From: an uncultured Oscillospiraceae bacterium
GTDB taxonomy: Bacteria > Bacillota > Clostridia > Oscillospirales > Oscillospiraceae
DNA length: 61,667 nt
Assembly: GCA_944386835.1 (NCBI GenBank)
Contig: CALXCQ010000089.1
Span: forward strand, 1-61,667
Reading direction: 5' to 3'
Position numbers and translations under genes: made by a program. Of this stretch, positions 32,103 through 43,314 are shown piece by piece. Under the pieces are notes generated by a model. The model saw nothing but the letters and a program-made list of their open reading frames with translations, had not been told where the DNA came from and did no database searches. Each line of letters starts with the position of its first letter. Position 1 is the first letter of the stretch.

Positions 32103-34319
32103 TCATCCCTCGTCTGTAATTTTTTGTCCCAGCCGCAGTTTTAGACCACTATAACGTTTTTGCTGACGGTTATTAGCTATCATTGCTGCAATAATTTCTT
32201 CTTTCCCAACCAGTATAAAAAGCTCTTTGGCCCTGGTAATTGCTGTGTACAGCACATTGCGGGTCAATAATCTTTCAGATCCCTGGTAAGCAGCCATGAC
32301 TACTGCGCGGTACTCACTTCCTTGGCTTTTATGCACCGTCATAGCATAAGCCAATTCCAGTTCAGAAAGCATTGCAAAATCATAGGCAGCTTCCCGATCA
32401 TCGAACACAATTCGAATTTGTTCTTTTCCAAAATCAATCTGTTCGATTTTTCCGATGTCGCCATTAAAAATTCCGGCACCACTACTGGTTCCATCGACTT
32501 TTTTCCATAGTATATCATAATTATTGCGAGTTTGCATCACCCGATCCCCTTCCCGGAAAACAAAATCGCCAAATTGTTTTTCCCGTTTTCCGGAAATCGG
32601 TGGATTTAACACCGCCTGGAGCGCAAGGTTCAAAGCATAAGTTCCCGTCTCGAACTTTCGACTGGGTGATAAAACCTGAATATCCCAAGACTCAATTCCC
32701 ATATGTTGCGGGAGACGAGCTTGGCAAAGTTCTTGAATTGTTTTTACCACTGCTTGACCCTGATTTCGCCTTAAAAAGAAGAAATCTTTATCCACCACAT
32801 TGAGCTGCGGCATAACTCCACCATTGACTGCATGAGCATTCATAACAATCAAACTTTGACGGGCTTGCCGAAAGATTTCACAAAGGCGAACTGCTGGAGC
32901 AATTTCACTCCGAAGCAAATCGGAAAAAAAGTTGCCAGCACCTACAGAAGGCAGCTGATCTGGATCTCCCACCAAAATTAATTTGCTTTTCTCTGGCAAT
33001 GCTCTCAAAATTGCCTGCATTAACAAAAGATCCACCATAGAGGTCTCGTCTATCACCAACACATCCAGCTTAAGAGGCGTATCTTCGTTGCGGAAAAACT
33101 CCATTTTCCCCGTTTCTTGACTGTATTGTGCCTCCAGAAGACGATGAATCGTCGAGGCTTCCTTTCCTGTTAATTCCGTCAGGCGCTTTGCCGCTCGTCC
33201 AGTAGGTGCAGCCAAAAGTGTCTTCCAGCCGCGCCTGTCAAAAAGCCGGAGAATTCCCCCCAACGTCGTAGTCTTTCCGGTGCCTGGCCCTCCAGTAATC
33301 AGTACAATGTTATTCTCCACTGCCGCTGCCATAGCCTCGCGTTGCTGCGGTGCATAATGCAGTCCTTTTTCCTTTTCAATCGCATCTATTTCCCTCGCTA
33401 ATTGCGGAGCAGTTTGTGAGGGAACCTTGGTCATCTTTTGTATTCGGCTGGCAACATATGTTTCAGCTTCATAATAAAGCGGCAAATAAAGAATTGCCCT
33501 ATTCTGAAGCGTGTCGGCAATCACCCGTCCTTGCTCCCGTAACTTCTTAAGTCCATCCGCTACTGTCTCTTCTGGCAAGTCCAGAAGTATTTTTGTTGCT
33601 GGAATCAACTTATCCTCTGGCAAAAAAGTATGACCATTTCCCAGATTGTGCTCCAATTCAAACAGAATTCCTGCTTTTACCCTGCGAGGATCATCCGCCA
33701 GGAATCCTAACTCTATGGCAAATCTATCCACTTGAGAAAAGCTGGCTCCAAATTCTTCTTCAGTCAATAAGTACGGATTCTCTAAAACCGCTTCCATGGC
33801 CTGCTCTCCAAAAATGCGATACAGCGGCAAGGCAATTTCAATAGCAAGCCCGTGTTCTGCTAAAAACTCCATCAATCGCCGTATGCCAATTTGCCTTTGG
33901 AAGCTCCTGGAGAGTTCCTGGGCTTTCTTTTGGGAAATGCCCGGAAGCTCCGTTAATCGTTCCGGGCTATTCTCAAGAACATCAAATGTCTCTGAGCCGA
34001 AAGCTTGTACCATGCGCTGAGCCGTTTTGCCACCTACACCTTTTAAAATACCGGAAGCCAGATAAGCCGTCATCTCTTCCCCAGTTACTGGCAGCAGGCG
34101 TTCGAGGACCTCAGCTTCAAACTGCCGACCATAAGCACTGTGAGTCGTCCATTTCCCTGTAAGTGTCAGTCTCTCCCCGAGACTCACCAATGGAATGACT
34201 CCCACTACAGTGACTACTTCTCCGTCCTCCATCGCAAACCGAATCACCGCGTACCCATTCTCCTGATTTTGAAAGACCACGGCAGCCACGCTGCCGTGGA
34301 GTATCTCCCGGTATTCCAT
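32103..34319 (-). CDS. recD2: RecD2-type 5'-3' DNA helicase
   Basis: 738-residue superfamily 1B helicase acting in DNA repair without RecBC. The N-terminal OB-like and helix-hairpin-helix region (VGGKTAQRMVQAFG, LPGISQKKAQEL) is characteristic of RecD2. Walker A is GGPGTGKTTT, motif II VIDETSMVD, then VGDPDQLPSVGAGN, and the C-terminal UvrD-like part shows AYAMTVHKSQGSEY and LYTAITRAKELFILVG. Full length for the family. A small membrane-protein gene ends 12 bases upstream. Confidence 0.95.
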   Translation of the reverse strand: MEYREILHGSVAAVVFQNQENGYAVIRFAMEDGEVVTVVGVIPLVSLGERLTLTGKWTTHSAYGRQFEAEVLERLLPVTGEEMTAYLASGILKGVGGKTAQRMVQAFGSETFDVLENSPERLTELPGISQKKAQELSRSFQRQIGIRRLMEFLAEHGLAIEIALPLYRIFGEQAMEAVLENPYLLTEEEFGASFSQVDRFAIELGFLADDPRRVKAGILFELEHNLGNGHTFLPEDKLIPATKILLDLPEETVADGLKKLREQGRVIADTLQNRAILYLPLYYEAETYVASRIQKMTKVPSQTAPQLAREIDAIEKEKGLHYAPQQREAMAAAVENNIVLITGGPGTGKTTTLGGILRLFDRRGWKTLLAAPTGRAAKRLTELTGKEASTIHRLLEAQYSQETGKMEFFRNEDTPLKLDVLVIDETSMVDLLLMQAILRALPEKSKLILVGDPDQLPSVGAGNFFSDLLRSEIAPAVRLCEIFRQARQSLIVMNAHAVNGGVMPQLNVVDKDFFFLRRNQGQAVVKTIQELCQARLPQHMGIESWDIQVLSPSRKFETGTYALNLALQAVLNPPISGKREKQFGDFVFREGDRVMQTRNNYDILWKKVDGTSSGAGIFNGDIGKIEQIDFGKEQIRIVFDDREAAYDFAMLSELELAYAMTVHKSQGSEYRAVVMAAYQGSERLLTRNVLYTAITRAKELFILVGKEEIIAAMIANNRQQKRYSGLKLRLGQKITDEG

Positions 34320-34331
34320 TGCTTTCCCCCA

Positions 34332-34649
34332 TTACTCTCTGGTAAACATCTCTGCGTCTTGACAAAACTCCAATACGCGGCAATCATGGGCAGCTAAATA
34401 CTGTGCACGCTTTTGTGCCTCTTTTGACAAACCACAGTCTACCAAAATAATTTTAGCATGCAAAAGACCTGTCTGACACAGCCACCCAATCCAATGCAAA
34501 TAACTTTCTAAGTATGGGGCCTCTCCGGAAATACAATAGACCAATATGGCCTCCTGTCCCCGCGGATAGACCAAAAAGCCAATCAAGCCCCATAGAAACA
34601 GCAAGATTCCACCTGTTGCCAGGGCACACACCAGAATTTCCAGAACCAT
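34332..34649 (-). CDS. Small membrane protein of unknown function
   Basis: 105 residues: an N-terminal hydrophobic helix (residues ~3-27, VLEILVCALATGGILLFLWG) followed by a soluble alpha/beta stretch. That stretch resembles the start of a Rossmann-type fold (KIILVDCGLSKEAQKRAQYLAAHDCRVLEFC). I do not recognise a named family. It ends 12 bases before recD2 and is likely in its operon. An upstream GGAGGCGAGAAG site supports the ATG. Confidence 0.65.
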   Translation of the reverse strand: MVLEILVCALATGGILLFLWGLIGFLVYPRGQEAILVYCISGEAPYLESYLHWIGWLCQTGLLHAKIILVDCGLSKEAQKRAQYLAAHDCRVLEFCQDAEMFTRE

Positions 34650-34746
34650 CTTCTCGCCTCCTTAGACCATCCTATGCAATAAGGAGGAAAAGTGTCAGCC
34701 TGCCAACATGTTTATCTTACACGATTCTCATGGGTTTGTGAACAAA

Positions 34747-34780
34747 AAAAGACAGGAACGAAAAATCGTTCCTGTCTTTT
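34747..34780 (-). terminator. tuf terminator
   Basis: AAAAGACAGGAACGA (34747-34761) pairs with TCGTTCCTGTCTTTT (34766-34780). On the minus strand the stem ends in a T7 run, an ideal intrinsic terminator for the str operon. Confidence 0.92.
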
Positions 34781-34788
34781 CATAAAGC

Positions 34789-35994
34789 TTAGTTCTCAGA
34801 GATGCCGATAACAACGCCGGAACCTACGGTACGACCACCTTCGCGGATAGCGAAACGCAGGCCGTTTTCAATAGCGATAGGAGTAATCAACTCAACATCC
34901 ATATCGATGTTATCACCAGGCATGCACATCTCTACACCTTCAGGCAGAGTGATGATGCCGGTAACATCGGTAGTCCGGAAGTAGAACTGGGGTCTGTAGT
35001 TGTTGAAGAAAGGAGTATGACGGCCGCCTTCTTCCTTGGACAGAACGTAAACCTGGCCCTTAAACTTGGTGTGGGGATGAATGGAGCCGGGTTTTGCCAG
35101 AACTTGGCCTCTTTCGATGGACTTCTTGTCGATACCACGGAGCAGAGCACCGATGTTGTCGCCAGCTTCTGCGTAATCCAGCAGCTTGTGGAACATTTCA
35201 ATATCGGTAACTACAGTCTGCTTCTTCTCTTCAGACAGGCCAACGATTTCAACAGGCTCGTTCTTCTTAATCTGGCCACGCTCAACTCTACCAGTTGCAA
35301 CCGTACCACGGCCGGAGATGGTAAATACGTCTTCTACAGGCATCAGGAAAGGCATGTCAGCCTTACGGTCAGGAGTAGGAATATAGTTGTCAACAGCGTC
35401 CATCAGTTCCTTGATGCAAGCATACTCAGGAGCATTGGGATCCTTGGACTCGGAAGCCAGAGCATTCAGAGCAGAACCCTTGATGATGGGGATTTCGTCG
35501 CCGGGGAATTCGTAGTAAGACAGAGTCTCACGAACTTCCATTTCAACCAGTTCCAACAGCTCTTCATCGTCAACATGATCGCACTTGTTCAGGAAAACAA
35601 CAATTGCAGGAACACCGACTTGACGGGCCAGCAGCAGGTGCTCTTTCGTCTGAGCCATAGGACCATCAGAAGCAGCGATTACCAGGATAGCGCCGTCCAT
35701 CTGAGCAGCACCGGTGATCATGTTCTTAATATAGTCAGCATGGCCCGGGCAGTCAACGTGGGCATAGTGACGAGCATCGGTCTCGTATTCTACGTGAGCA
35801 GTATTGATAGTAATACCACGCTCTCTTTCTTCCGGAGCTTTATCAATGGAAGAATAGTCAGTGTAGTCAGCCTTGCCCTGTAAGGACAGATACTTAGTGA
35901 TTGCGGCGGTCAGTGTGGTCTTACCATGGTCAACGTGACCGATGGTGCCAATGTTCACGTGGGGCTTAGTTCTTTCAAATTTCTGCTTAGCCAT
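34789..35994 (-). CDS. tuf: Elongation factor Tu
   Basis: GTPase delivering aminoacyl-tRNA to the ribosome, 401 residues. G motifs [16 protein letters not shown] and NKCD are present, followed by the two beta-barrel domains and the conserved [10 protein letters not shown] end. Last gene of the str operon (L7Ae-like, rpsL, rpsG, fusA, tuf), 65 bases after fusA. Codon choice is more biased than in neighbours, as expected of a highly expressed gene. Confidence 0.98.
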   Translation of the reverse strand: MAKQKFERTKPHVNIGTIGHVDHGKTTLTAAITKYLSLQGKADYTDYSSIDKAPEERERGITINTAHVEYETDARHYAHVDCPGHADYIKNMITGAAQMDGAILVIAASDGPMAQTKEHLLLARQVGVPAIVVFLNKCDHVDDEELLELVEMEVRETLSYYEFPGDEIPIIKGSALNALASESKDPNAPEYACIKELMDAVDNYIPTPDRKADMPFLMPVEDVFTISGRGTVATGRVERGQIKKNEPVEIVGLSEEKKQTVVTDIEMFHKLLDYAEAGDNIGALLRGIDKKSIERGQVLAKPGSIHPHTKFKGQVYVLSKEEGGRHTPFFNNYRPQFYFRTTDVTGIITLPEGVEMCMPGDNIDMDVELITPIAIENGLRFAIREGGRTVGSGVVIGISEN

Positions 35995-36059
35995 TGAGAA
36001 TATCCTCCTTGTAGTTCAGTTTTTCAAATTTTCCGTTTACATGATTTGCCTCTTGGCAA

Positions 36060-38138
36060 TTAACCTTTACTTCTCTTTGCGATGATGTCATCCTGCAAGC
36101 TCTTTGGCAGTTCGATATAGTGGCTTGGCTCCATAGAATACTGTCCACGTCCTTGTGTGCGGCTACGTAAATCCGTCGCATACCCAAACATGGAAGACAG
36201 GGGCACATTTGCATCAATCTGCTGTGAGCCGTTGCGCGCCGTCATACCGAGAATATTACCGCGGCGGGCACTGATATCGCCAATTACATCGCCCATATAT
36301 TCTTCCGGTACAATTACCGAAACCTTCATAATCGGCTCCAGAATCACCGGCTGCGCCTTTTGGCAAGCCTCTTTAAACGCCATAGAACCTGCAATCTTAA
36401 AGGCCATTTCTGAAGAGTCTACTTCATGATAAGAGCCGTCGTATAGGGTTACCTTAACATCTACAACAGGGAATCCTGCCAGTACACCAGCCTGCATGGC
36501 ACCCTGAATACCGGCATCTACTGCGGGAATGTATTCCTTGGGAACCGCTCCGCCTACTACCTTGTTGATAAACTCATACCCCTTGCCCGATTCATTAGGC
36601 TCCAGGATAATTTTAACGTGGCCATACTGACCTTTACCGCCAGATTGACGCGCGTACTTGCAATCAACATCCGCAGACTTTTTGACAGTCTCTTTGTAAG
36701 CAACCTGCGGTGCACCTACATTGGCCTCCACTTTAAACTCTCGCAACAGTCTGTCTACGATGATCTCCAGATGCAACTCGCCCATACCTGCAATAATGGT
36801 CTGGCCGGTTTCTTCATCTGTGTACGTTTTAAAGGTGGGGTCTTCTTCTGCCAGCTTCATCAGTGCGATGCCCATCTTTTCCTGGCCAGCTTTTGTCTTG
36901 GGCTCAATGGCAACCCGAATAACCGGATCCGGGAATTCCATAGATTCCAGAATAATGGGATGTTTTTCATCACACAGGGTGTCGCCTGTAGTGGTATTTT
37001 TAAGGCCCACCGCTGCAGCAATATCGCCGGAATACACGGTATCAATGTCTTCCCGGTGATTGGCATGCATCTGCAAAATACGACCCAAACGTTCACGACT
37101 ATGCTTGGTTGTATTCATGACTGTCTTTCCCGCTTCAATAGTACCGGAGTATACACGGAAGAAACAGAGTTTACCAACATAGGGGTCCGTTGCAATCTTA
37201 AACGCCAGCGCCGAGAACGGAGCGCTATCGTCTGCCGCACGGCTGTCCTCTTCATCGGTTTCCGGATTCACGCCTGTGATGGCCTTCTTGTCAAGAGGAG
37301 AGGGCATGTAATCCACAATCGCATCCAAAAGCTCTTGTACACCCTTATTCTTATAAGAAGTACCGCACGTCACAGGGATCATCTTAACAGAAATGGTAGC
37401 CTTCCGAATGGCGTCCTTGATCATCTGTTGGGGAATCTCTTCTCCCTCCAGGAACAGTTCCATAATCTGCTCATCTTCGTCAGAGACAGCCTCCAGGAGT
37501 TTTTCATGGTACTCATTTGCCAAATCCACCAGATCTGCCGGGATTTCCTCTTCCCGCATGTCTTTTCCCAATTCATCGTAAAAGACATAGGCCTTCATCT
37601 TGATCAGGTCAATAACGCCTTTAAAATCAGCTTCGGCACCAATGGGTAATTGAATCGGAACAGCATTGCACTTGAGTCTGTCGTGCATCATGCTCAAAAC
37701 ATTGAAAAAGTTTGCACCCATAATGTCCATCTTGTTGATATAGACCATACGGGGAACATGATACTTATCGGCCTGTCTCCAAACTGTCTCTGTCTGCGGC
37801 TCAACACCACCTTTGGCACACAGGACTGTAACCGATCCATCCAATACGCGCAGGCTTCTCTCAACTTCTACTGTGAAGTCAACATGACCCGGAGTATCAA
37901 TAATGTTGATACGGCAACCTTTCCAGAAACAGGTGGTTGCAGCCGACGTAATGGTGATACCTCTTTCTTGCTCCTGTTCCATCCAGTCCATTGTTGCGCT
38001 ACCTTCGTGAGTTTCGCCAATCTTATAGGTACGGCCTGTGTAGAACAAGATCCGTTCTGTGGTGGTAGTTTTACCGGCGTCAATATGGGCCATGATGCCA
38101 ATATTTCTTGTATTCTCAAGTGAGTATTGTCTGGGCAT
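36060..38138 (-). CDS. fusA: Elongation factor G
   Basis: Translocase GTPase, 692 residues. [19 protein letters not shown] (G1), DTPGHVDF (G3), NKMD (G4), then domains III-V with [10 protein letters not shown]. Full length. Starts 21 bases after rpsG and precedes tuf in the standard str order. Confidence 0.98.
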   Translation of the reverse strand: MPRQYSLENTRNIGIMAHIDAGKTTTTERILFYTGRTYKIGETHEGSATMDWMEQEQERGITITSAATTCFWKGCRINIIDTPGHVDFTVEVERSLRVLDGSVTVLCAKGGVEPQTETVWRQADKYHVPRMVYINKMDIMGANFFNVLSMMHDRLKCNAVPIQLPIGAEADFKGVIDLIKMKAYVFYDELGKDMREEEIPADLVDLANEYHEKLLEAVSDEDEQIMELFLEGEEIPQQMIKDAIRKATISVKMIPVTCGTSYKNKGVQELLDAIVDYMPSPLDKKAITGVNPETDEEDSRAADDSAPFSALAFKIATDPYVGKLCFFRVYSGTIEAGKTVMNTTKHSRERLGRILQMHANHREDIDTVYSGDIAAAVGLKNTTTGDTLCDEKHPIILESMEFPDPVIRVAIEPKTKAGQEKMGIALMKLAEEDPTFKTYTDEETGQTIIAGMGELHLEIIVDRLLREFKVEANVGAPQVAYKETVKKSADVDCKYARQSGGKGQYGHVKIILEPNESGKGYEFINKVVGGAVPKEYIPAVDAGIQGAMQAGVLAGFPVVDVKVTLYDGSYHEVDSSEMAFKIAGSMAFKEACQKAQPVILEPIMKVSVIVPEEYMGDVIGDISARRGNILGMTARNGSQQIDANVPLSSMFGYATDLRSRTQGRGQYSMEPSHYIELPKSLQDDIIAKRSKG

Positions 38139-38159
38139 TTGATAGCTCCTTTTTTAGAA

Positions 38160-38630
38160 TTACCAGCGGAAATGAGCAAATGCCTTATTAGCTTCTGCCA
38201 TCTTGTGCGTATCTTCACGTTTCTTCACAGACGCGCCGGTATTATTGCAAGCGTCCATAATTTCTGCCGCAAGACGCTCTTTCATTGTATTTTCATTACG
38301 GCTACGGCTATAATTCGTAAGCCAACGCAGTCCCAAAGTCTGCCGTCTTTCAGGACGAACTTCAATAGGAACCTGATAGTTAGCACCGCCAACACGGCGG
38401 GTTTTTACTTCCAAGGAAGGCATAATATTTTCCATAGCTTCCTGGAATGCTTCCAGTCCGTTTTTACCGGTCTTGGCTTCGATGATTTCAAAAGCACCAT
38501 AGACAACTTTCTGTGCTACGCCTTTTTTACCATCCAGCATAATGCTATTGACCAGCTTAGTTACCAAAACCGAGTTATAAATAGGATCCGGAAGGACTTC
38601 TCTCTTGGGAACATTACCTCTTCTGGGCAC
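38160..38630 (-). CDS. rpsG: 30S ribosomal protein S7
   Basis: Primary 16S rRNA-binding protein of the small-subunit head. 156 residues from a GTG at 38630, exactly the family length; AAGGAGG lies at a good distance upstream. The ATG five codons further up would place the ribosome-binding site inside the gene. Starts with [15 protein letters not shown] and ends AHFRW. Confidence 0.97.
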   Translation of the reverse strand: MPRRGNVPKREVLPDPIYNSVLVTKLVNSIMLDGKKGVAQKVVYGAFEIIEAKTGKNGLEAFQEAMENIMPSLEVKTRRVGGANYQVPIEVRPERRQTLGLRWLTNYSRSRNENTMKERLAAEIMDACNNTGASVKKREDTHKMAEANKAFAHFRW

Positions 38631-38648
38631 TTCGCTTCCCTCCTTCAT

Positions 38649-38795
38649 AAAATGATTTCATAGGTACTTCGAAAGTGCAAAACTTTCGTAGGGTGCCTGC
38701 CTCAGAGGTTTCCACATAGAGAACTCTATATAAAAACGTCTAGGCAAGGCTTTGCCTTGCAATAAGGCGTGAAACAAACCAATTAAATCAAAAAC
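38649..38795 (-). other. rpsL-rpsG intercistronic region with hairpin
   Basis: 147 bases with no open frame of note. Contains the stem GCAAGGC-AAA-GCCTTGC (complement near 38751-38766), without a T-run. Possibly an mRNA-processing or translational-control structure within the str transcript. Confidence 0.5.
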
Positions 38796-39221
38796 TTATT
38801 TTTTCTTTCCGGCCTTAGGTCTCTTTGCACCGTACTTAGAACGGGCCTGCATACGTCCCTGAACACCTTGGGTATCCAGTGTACCGCGAATGATATGATA
38901 ACGAACACCAGGCAAGTCCTTGACACGGCCACCGCGGATCAGCACTACAGAGTGCTCCTGCAGATTATGACCAACGCCAGGAATATAAGCTGATACTTCG
39001 TATCCATTGGTAAGACGGACACGGGCGATCTTTCTCAGTGCAGAGTTAGGCTTCTTAGGAGTCGTGGTTCTAACTGCAGTGCAAACGCCTCTCTTCTGGG
39101 GAGAAGACAAATCGGTGGAACGATTCTTTAAGGTATTTAACCCTATTTGCAGTGCAGGAGCTGTGGACTTGTAAGAAACTTGCTCTCTACCCTTTCTGAC
39201 CAACTGATTAAAAGTAGGCAT
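38796..39221 (-). CDS. rpsL: 30S ribosomal protein S12
   Basis: Decoding-centre protein, 141 residues. [12 protein letters not shown] and [13 protein letters not shown] are intact, including the lysines whose mutation gives streptomycin resistance in other bacteria, so a sensitive-type sequence. Basic tail [10 protein letters not shown]. Second gene of the str operon. Confidence 0.97.
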   Translation of the reverse strand: MPTFNQLVRKGREQVSYKSTAPALQIGLNTLKNRSTDLSSPQKRGVCTAVRTTTPKKPNSALRKIARVRLTNGYEVSAYIPGVGHNLQEHSVVLIRGGRVKDLPGVRYHIIRGTLDTQGVQGRMQARSKYGAKRPKAGKKK

Positions 39222-39316
39222 GTTTTTCCTCCTTTCTCAAATAGTCGCTGGATTCCAGCATTTATTGTATCCCGAAATAGTAAAACTATTCCGTTGGGAC
39301 CAAAACATACCAGCAA

Positions 39317-39559
39317 TCACACAATAATTGCTGCTGCAGCCGCTCCTACGTCGATTCCGCAGGCCTTTCCAAGCTCTTCCTTGGTAGGCACCATAACCAG
39401 TTCAATTTGTAAATCCTGGCACTTTTGGATAATAGGGTCGGTCAAACGAGGATCGGCATCTTTTGCTAGAAAGACAGCCTGTACCATATCTTCTTTTAAG
39501 GCCTTCTTAAGCTGCTTGACACCGACAACTTTTTTTGCCGTTTTGAGCCGATTCCACAC
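39317..39559 (-). CDS. L7Ae/L30e-family ribosomal-associated protein (YbxF-like)
   Basis: 80-residue kink-turn-binding-type protein: KKVVGVKQLKKALKEDMVQAVFLAKDADP, IELVMVPTKEELGKACGIDVGAAAAAII is the family core. Starts with GTG at 39559, eight bases after GGGAGG (complement of 39568-39573). First gene of the str operon, the usual place for YbxF between rpoC and rpsL in Firmicutes. Confidence 0.92.
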   Translation of the reverse strand: MWNRLKTAKKVVGVKQLKKALKEDMVQAVFLAKDADPRLTDPIIQKCQDLQIELVMVPTKEELGKACGIDVGAAAAAIIV

Positions 39560-39611
39560 AGCAAATGCCTCCCAAAATTAGAAGATATTACACAGACTCA
39601 CGCAGTTTTAG

Positions 39612-39640
39612 ATTATAGCAGAATTCACGAAAATAGTCAA
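39612..39640 (-). promoter_or_regulatory. str operon promoter
   Basis: TTGACT (complement of 39635-39640) and TATAAT (complement of 39612-39617), 17-base spacer, about 50 bases before the L7Ae-like gene. It lies after the rpoC terminator, so the str genes are a separate transcription unit. Confidence 0.85.
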
Positions 39641-39707
39641 TCAATTTCTACATTTTAGCAAATAACTTTTTTCTTTTTTCCAACTTTCTATCTGCCAAAC
39701 AGAACTT

Positions 39708-39740
39708 AAAAAACGGGCTGGTTATCCAGCCCATTTTTTT
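39708..39740 (-). terminator. rpoBC terminator
   Basis: GGGCTGG (39715-39721) pairs with CCAGCCC (39726-39732), four-base loop, with A6 on one side and T7 on the other. On the minus strand it ends the rpoC message with a T6 run. Confidence 0.9.
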
Positions 39741-42700
39741 AAAGTGTCTCATTGTCAATCATTTCTTCTGTCACAGGAGATTCCGGACTTACTCCATGCT
39801 CAAAGTCGCGGTATGCACTTAACCCTGAGCCGGCCGGAATCAGCTTGCCGATAATGACATTTTCCTTCAGGCCAATCAAATGGTCAACCTTGCCCTTGAT
39901 TGCTGCTTCCGTCAGCACTTTTGTGGTCTCCTGGAAGGAGGCTGCAGAAAGGAACGACTCCGTAGCCAGAGAAGCCTTGGTAATGCCCATCAGGATGAGA
40001 GAGTTGGTCGCCAACCGGAGTTCGGTTTCACCAGCATCAATCCGTGCCTGAATTTTCGCATTGGCATCCTCAAATTCAAAGATGTCAATTACGGTGCCAG
40101 TCAGCAAATCCGTATCACCCGGGTCTTCTACTTTGACCTTCCGCATCATCTGGCGAATAATCACTTCAATGTGCTTGTCATTGATGTCAACACCCTGTTG
40201 CCGGTAGACGGCCTGTACTTCCTGGATCAGGTAATCCTGTACTGCCTCAACACCAGAAATTCGCAGAACATCATGGGGACTTAAGGCACCATCCGTAATC
40301 CGATCGCCCTTTTCCACATGCTGGCCATTTTCAACCCGCAGCCCTACGGAATAAGGGACCTGGTACTGCTTCGTCTCCCCGGTTTCTTCATTGATAACCG
40401 CAATATTCCGCAGTGCCGTACGGTGCGTCTCGTCAATTTCCACCCGTCCGGAAATTTCCGAAATGGTAGCCATCTTCTTCGGCTTCCGTGCCTCAAACAA
40501 CTCTTCAACACGGGGCAGACCTTGGGTAATGTCGTCTCCTGCAACGCCGCCGGTGTGGAACGTCCGCATGGTCAACTGGGTACCTGGCTCGCCAATGGAC
40601 TGGGCAGCAATAATACCAACCGCTTCACCCATGTTCACTTCTTCACTGGTAGCCAGGTTCATGCCGTAGCAAGTCGCGCATACGCCGCTGCGGGCCTTAC
40701 ATCCCAAAACCGTACGAATGTGGACTTTTTTAATGCCGTGAGCCTCAAACTTTTCTGCGTCTTCCGGCTGCAAAAGCTTTGTTTTCGGATGCAACAATTC
40801 TCCAGTTACCGGATCCACAATATCTTCTACCGGATACCGGCCACGAATTCGATTTCCAAAGGTGTCAATTACCTGTCCTTTTTCCACCACTTCGCCGACC
40901 CAAATGCCTTGCGTCGTATGGCAATCCTTCTGGCGAATGATCACATCCTGGGACACATCCACCAGACGCCGGGTCAGATAACCGGAGTCAGCGGTCCGTA
41001 ATGCGGTATCTGTCAAGCCCTTACGTGCGCCTCTGGAAGAAATAAAGTATTCCAAAACAGACAGGCCTTCACGGAAGTTTGCTTTAATGGGAATTTCGAT
41101 AGTCCGGCCGTTGGTGTCGGCCATCAAACCACGCATACCTGCCAGCTGCCGGATCTGGTTCATGCTACCACGAGCGCCAGAGTCAGCCATCATGAAAATA
41201 GGATTGAACCGGTCCAAATTCGACTGCAGCGCATCTGTAACATCCTTGATCGTCTTTTCCCATTCCGAAACTACCAAACGGTACCGTTCATCATTGGTTA
41301 TAAAGCCGCGCTTGTACTGCCGATCAATCCGGATGGTTTCGTCTTCCGCATTATGAATTAGCTCATATTTCTGTTCCGGAATGGACATATCCGCAATGGA
41401 AACCGTAATGGCACCCTTGGTGGAATATTTGTATCCCAATGCCTTTACGTTATCCAGCATTTCCGTAGAAATGGTAAAGCCGTGAACACGGATACATCTG
41501 TCAATAATCTGTCCTAGAAGTTTCTTTCCTACCAGGAATCCGATTTCCAGATCAAATACTTTCTCCGGATCGTTACGGTCTACAAAGCCCAGGTCCTGAG
41601 GAATTGGCTCGTTAAAAATCAGGCGGCCAACGGTTGCATCAATAATTTTGTGCTCCATTTTTCCGTTGATCTCTTTTTCCATCCGAACTTTAATGGGCGC
41701 ATGCATACCAATGATCTTTTCATTGTAAGCCAGCATCGCCTCATCTACAGAAGAGAATACTTTTCCCGCACCCGGCTCGTCTTCCCGCACATAAGTCAGA
41801 TAATATGTTCCCAAAATCATATCCTGAGTGGGAACTGTAACCGGCTTACCGTCCTGAGGCCGCAATAAGTTGTTGGCCGAAAGCATGAGCATACGGGCTT
41901 CCGCCTGTGCTTCCGCGGACAGAGGAACGTGAACTGCCATCTGATCCCCGTCAAAGTCGGCATTAAATGCCGTACAGCACAAGGGATGCAGCTTAATTGC
42001 TCTGCCTTCCACCAGCACAGGTTCAAATGCCTGAATACCCAACCGGTGAAGAGTCGGCGCCCGGTTCAGCATGACAGGACGATCTTTAATAATCTCCTCC
42101 AATGCGTCCCAGACTTCCGTCTTGCCCTTGTCTATCATCTTCTTGGCAGATTTGATATTGTTGGCAAGCCCATCTTCCACCAGTTTTTTCATGACAAATG
42201 GACGGAAAAGTTCAATGGCCATTTCTTTGGGAAGACCACACTGATAGAGTTTCAGTTCTGGTCCTACTACAATTACGGAACGTCCTGAGTAGTCAACACG
42301 TTTACCGAGCAAATTCTGACGGAACCGTCCTTGCTTACCTTTGAGCATATCCGACAAAGATTTCAGTGCGCGGTTGTTTGCACCGGTAACCGCACGTCCA
42401 CGGCGGCCATTGTCAATCAGGGCATCCACCGCTTCCTGAAGCATCCGCTTTTCGTTCCGGATAATAATATCCGGTGCATTTAGCTGGATCAAACGTTTCA
42501 GACGGTTATTCCGGTTGATAACCCGGCGGTAGAGGTCATTGAGATCCGAGGTTGCAAACCGGCCACCGTCCAACTGTACCATAGGCCGCAGTTCCGGCGG
42601 AATTACCGGCAATACATCCATAATCATCCATGTAGGATTGTTCCCGGACTGCCGGAAAGCCTCTACCACTTCCAGCCTTTTAATGACCCGTAATTTCTTT

Positions 42701-43299
42701 TGACCGGAGGCATCTTTCAGTTCGCTACGTAGCTGCGCCGAGAGCTCTTCCAGATCGATGTCAGCCAACAGCTCTTTAATTGCCTCAGCGCCCATTCCGG
42801 CCTTGAAATCGTCCTCGTACTTTTCCCGCATATCCCGGTATTCTTTTTCCGAGAGAATCTGATTTTTTGCCAGCGGGCAATCACCAGGATCCGTTACAAT
42901 ATAAGACGCAAAATAAAGGACTTTCTCCAGGACCTTTGGACTGATGTCCAATAGAAGCCCCATCCGGGAAGGGATCCCTTTAAAATACCAAATATGAGAC
43001 GCCGGCGCGGCCAGCTCAATGTGCCCCATACGTTCCCGGCGAACTTTTGCTCTCGTAACCTCAACACCACAGCGATCGCAAATTTTCCCCTTGTAGCGGA
43101 TTTTCTTATACTTGCCGCAATGACATTCCCAGTCTTTCGTAGGCCCGAAAATTTTCTCACAGAACAGGCCTTCCCGTTCCGGTTTCAAGGTCCGATAGTT
43201 GATGGTTTCAGGCTTTTTTACTTCGCCATAGGACCACTCACGAATCTGTTCCGGTGAAGCAATACCGATTTTAATGGCGTCAAATGTTGCATAACTCAT
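39739..43299 (-). CDS. rpoC: RNA polymerase beta' subunit
   Basis: 1186 residues, full length for Firmicutes. N-terminal zinc site [20 protein letters not shown], catalytic [12 protein letters not shown], bridge-helix and trigger-loop region with [25 protein letters not shown]. 15 bases after rpoB. Confidence 0.98.
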   Translation of the reverse strand: MSYATFDAIKIGIASPEQIREWSYGEVKKPETINYRTLKPEREGLFCEKIFGPTKDWECHCGKYKKIRYKGKICDRCGVEVTRAKVRRERMGHIELAAPASHIWYFKGIPSRMGLLLDISPKVLEKVLYFASYIVTDPGDCPLAKNQILSEKEYRDMREKYEDDFKAGMGAEAIKELLADIDLEELSAQLRSELKDASGQKKLRVIKRLEVVEAFRQSGNNPTWMIMDVLPVIPPELRPMVQLDGGRFATSDLNDLYRRVINRNNRLKRLIQLNAPDIIIRNEKRMLQEAVDALIDNGRRGRAVTGANNRALKSLSDMLKGKQGRFRQNLLGKRVDYSGRSVIVVGPELKLYQCGLPKEMAIELFRPFVMKKLVEDGLANNIKSAKKMIDKGKTEVWDALEEIIKDRPVMLNRAPTLHRLGIQAFEPVLVEGRAIKLHPLCCTAFNADFDGDQMAVHVPLSAEAQAEARMLMLSANNLLRPQDGKPVTVPTQDMILGTYYLTYVREDEPGAGKVFSSVDEAMLAYNEKIIGMHAPIKVRMEKEINGKMEHKIIDATVGRLIFNEPIPQDLGFVDRNDPEKVFDLEIGFLVGKKLLGQIIDRCIRVHGFTISTEMLDNVKALGYKYSTKGAITVSIADMSIPEQKYELIHNAEDETIRIDRQYKRGFITNDERYRLVVSEWEKTIKDVTDALQSNLDRFNPIFMMADSGARGSMNQIRQLAGMRGLMADTNGRTIEIPIKANFREGLSVLEYFISSRGARKGLTDTALRTADSGYLTRRLVDVSQDVIIRQKDCHTTQGIWVGEVVEKGQVIDTFGNRIRGRYPVEDIVDPVTGELLHPKTKLLQPEDAEKFEAHGIKKVHIRTVLGCKARSGVCATCYGMNLATSEEVNMGEAVGIIAAQSIGEPGTQLTMRTFHTGGVAGDDITQGLPRVEELFEARKPKKMATISEISGRVEIDETHRTALRNIAVINEETGETKQYQVPYSVGLRVENGQHVEKGDRITDGALSPHDVLRISGVEAVQDYLIQEVQAVYRQQGVDINDKHIEVIIRQMMRKVKVEDPGDTDLLTGTVIDIFEFEDANAKIQARIDAGETELRLATNSLILMGITKASLATESFLSAASFQETTKVLTEAAIKGKVDHLIGLKENVIIGKLIPAGSGLSAYRDFEHGVSPESPVTEEMIDNETL

Positions 43300-43314
43300 C
43301 GTATCGCCCCCTCC

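Noticed and set aside
35017..35883. 288-codon plus-strand frame through tuf
   Set aside because: Antisense to the confident tuf gene; its composition is explained by codon bias on the opposite strand and it has no recognisable motif.
36618..37649. 343-codon plus-strand frame through fusA
   Set aside because: Antisense shadow of fusA; no ribosome-binding site or family motif.
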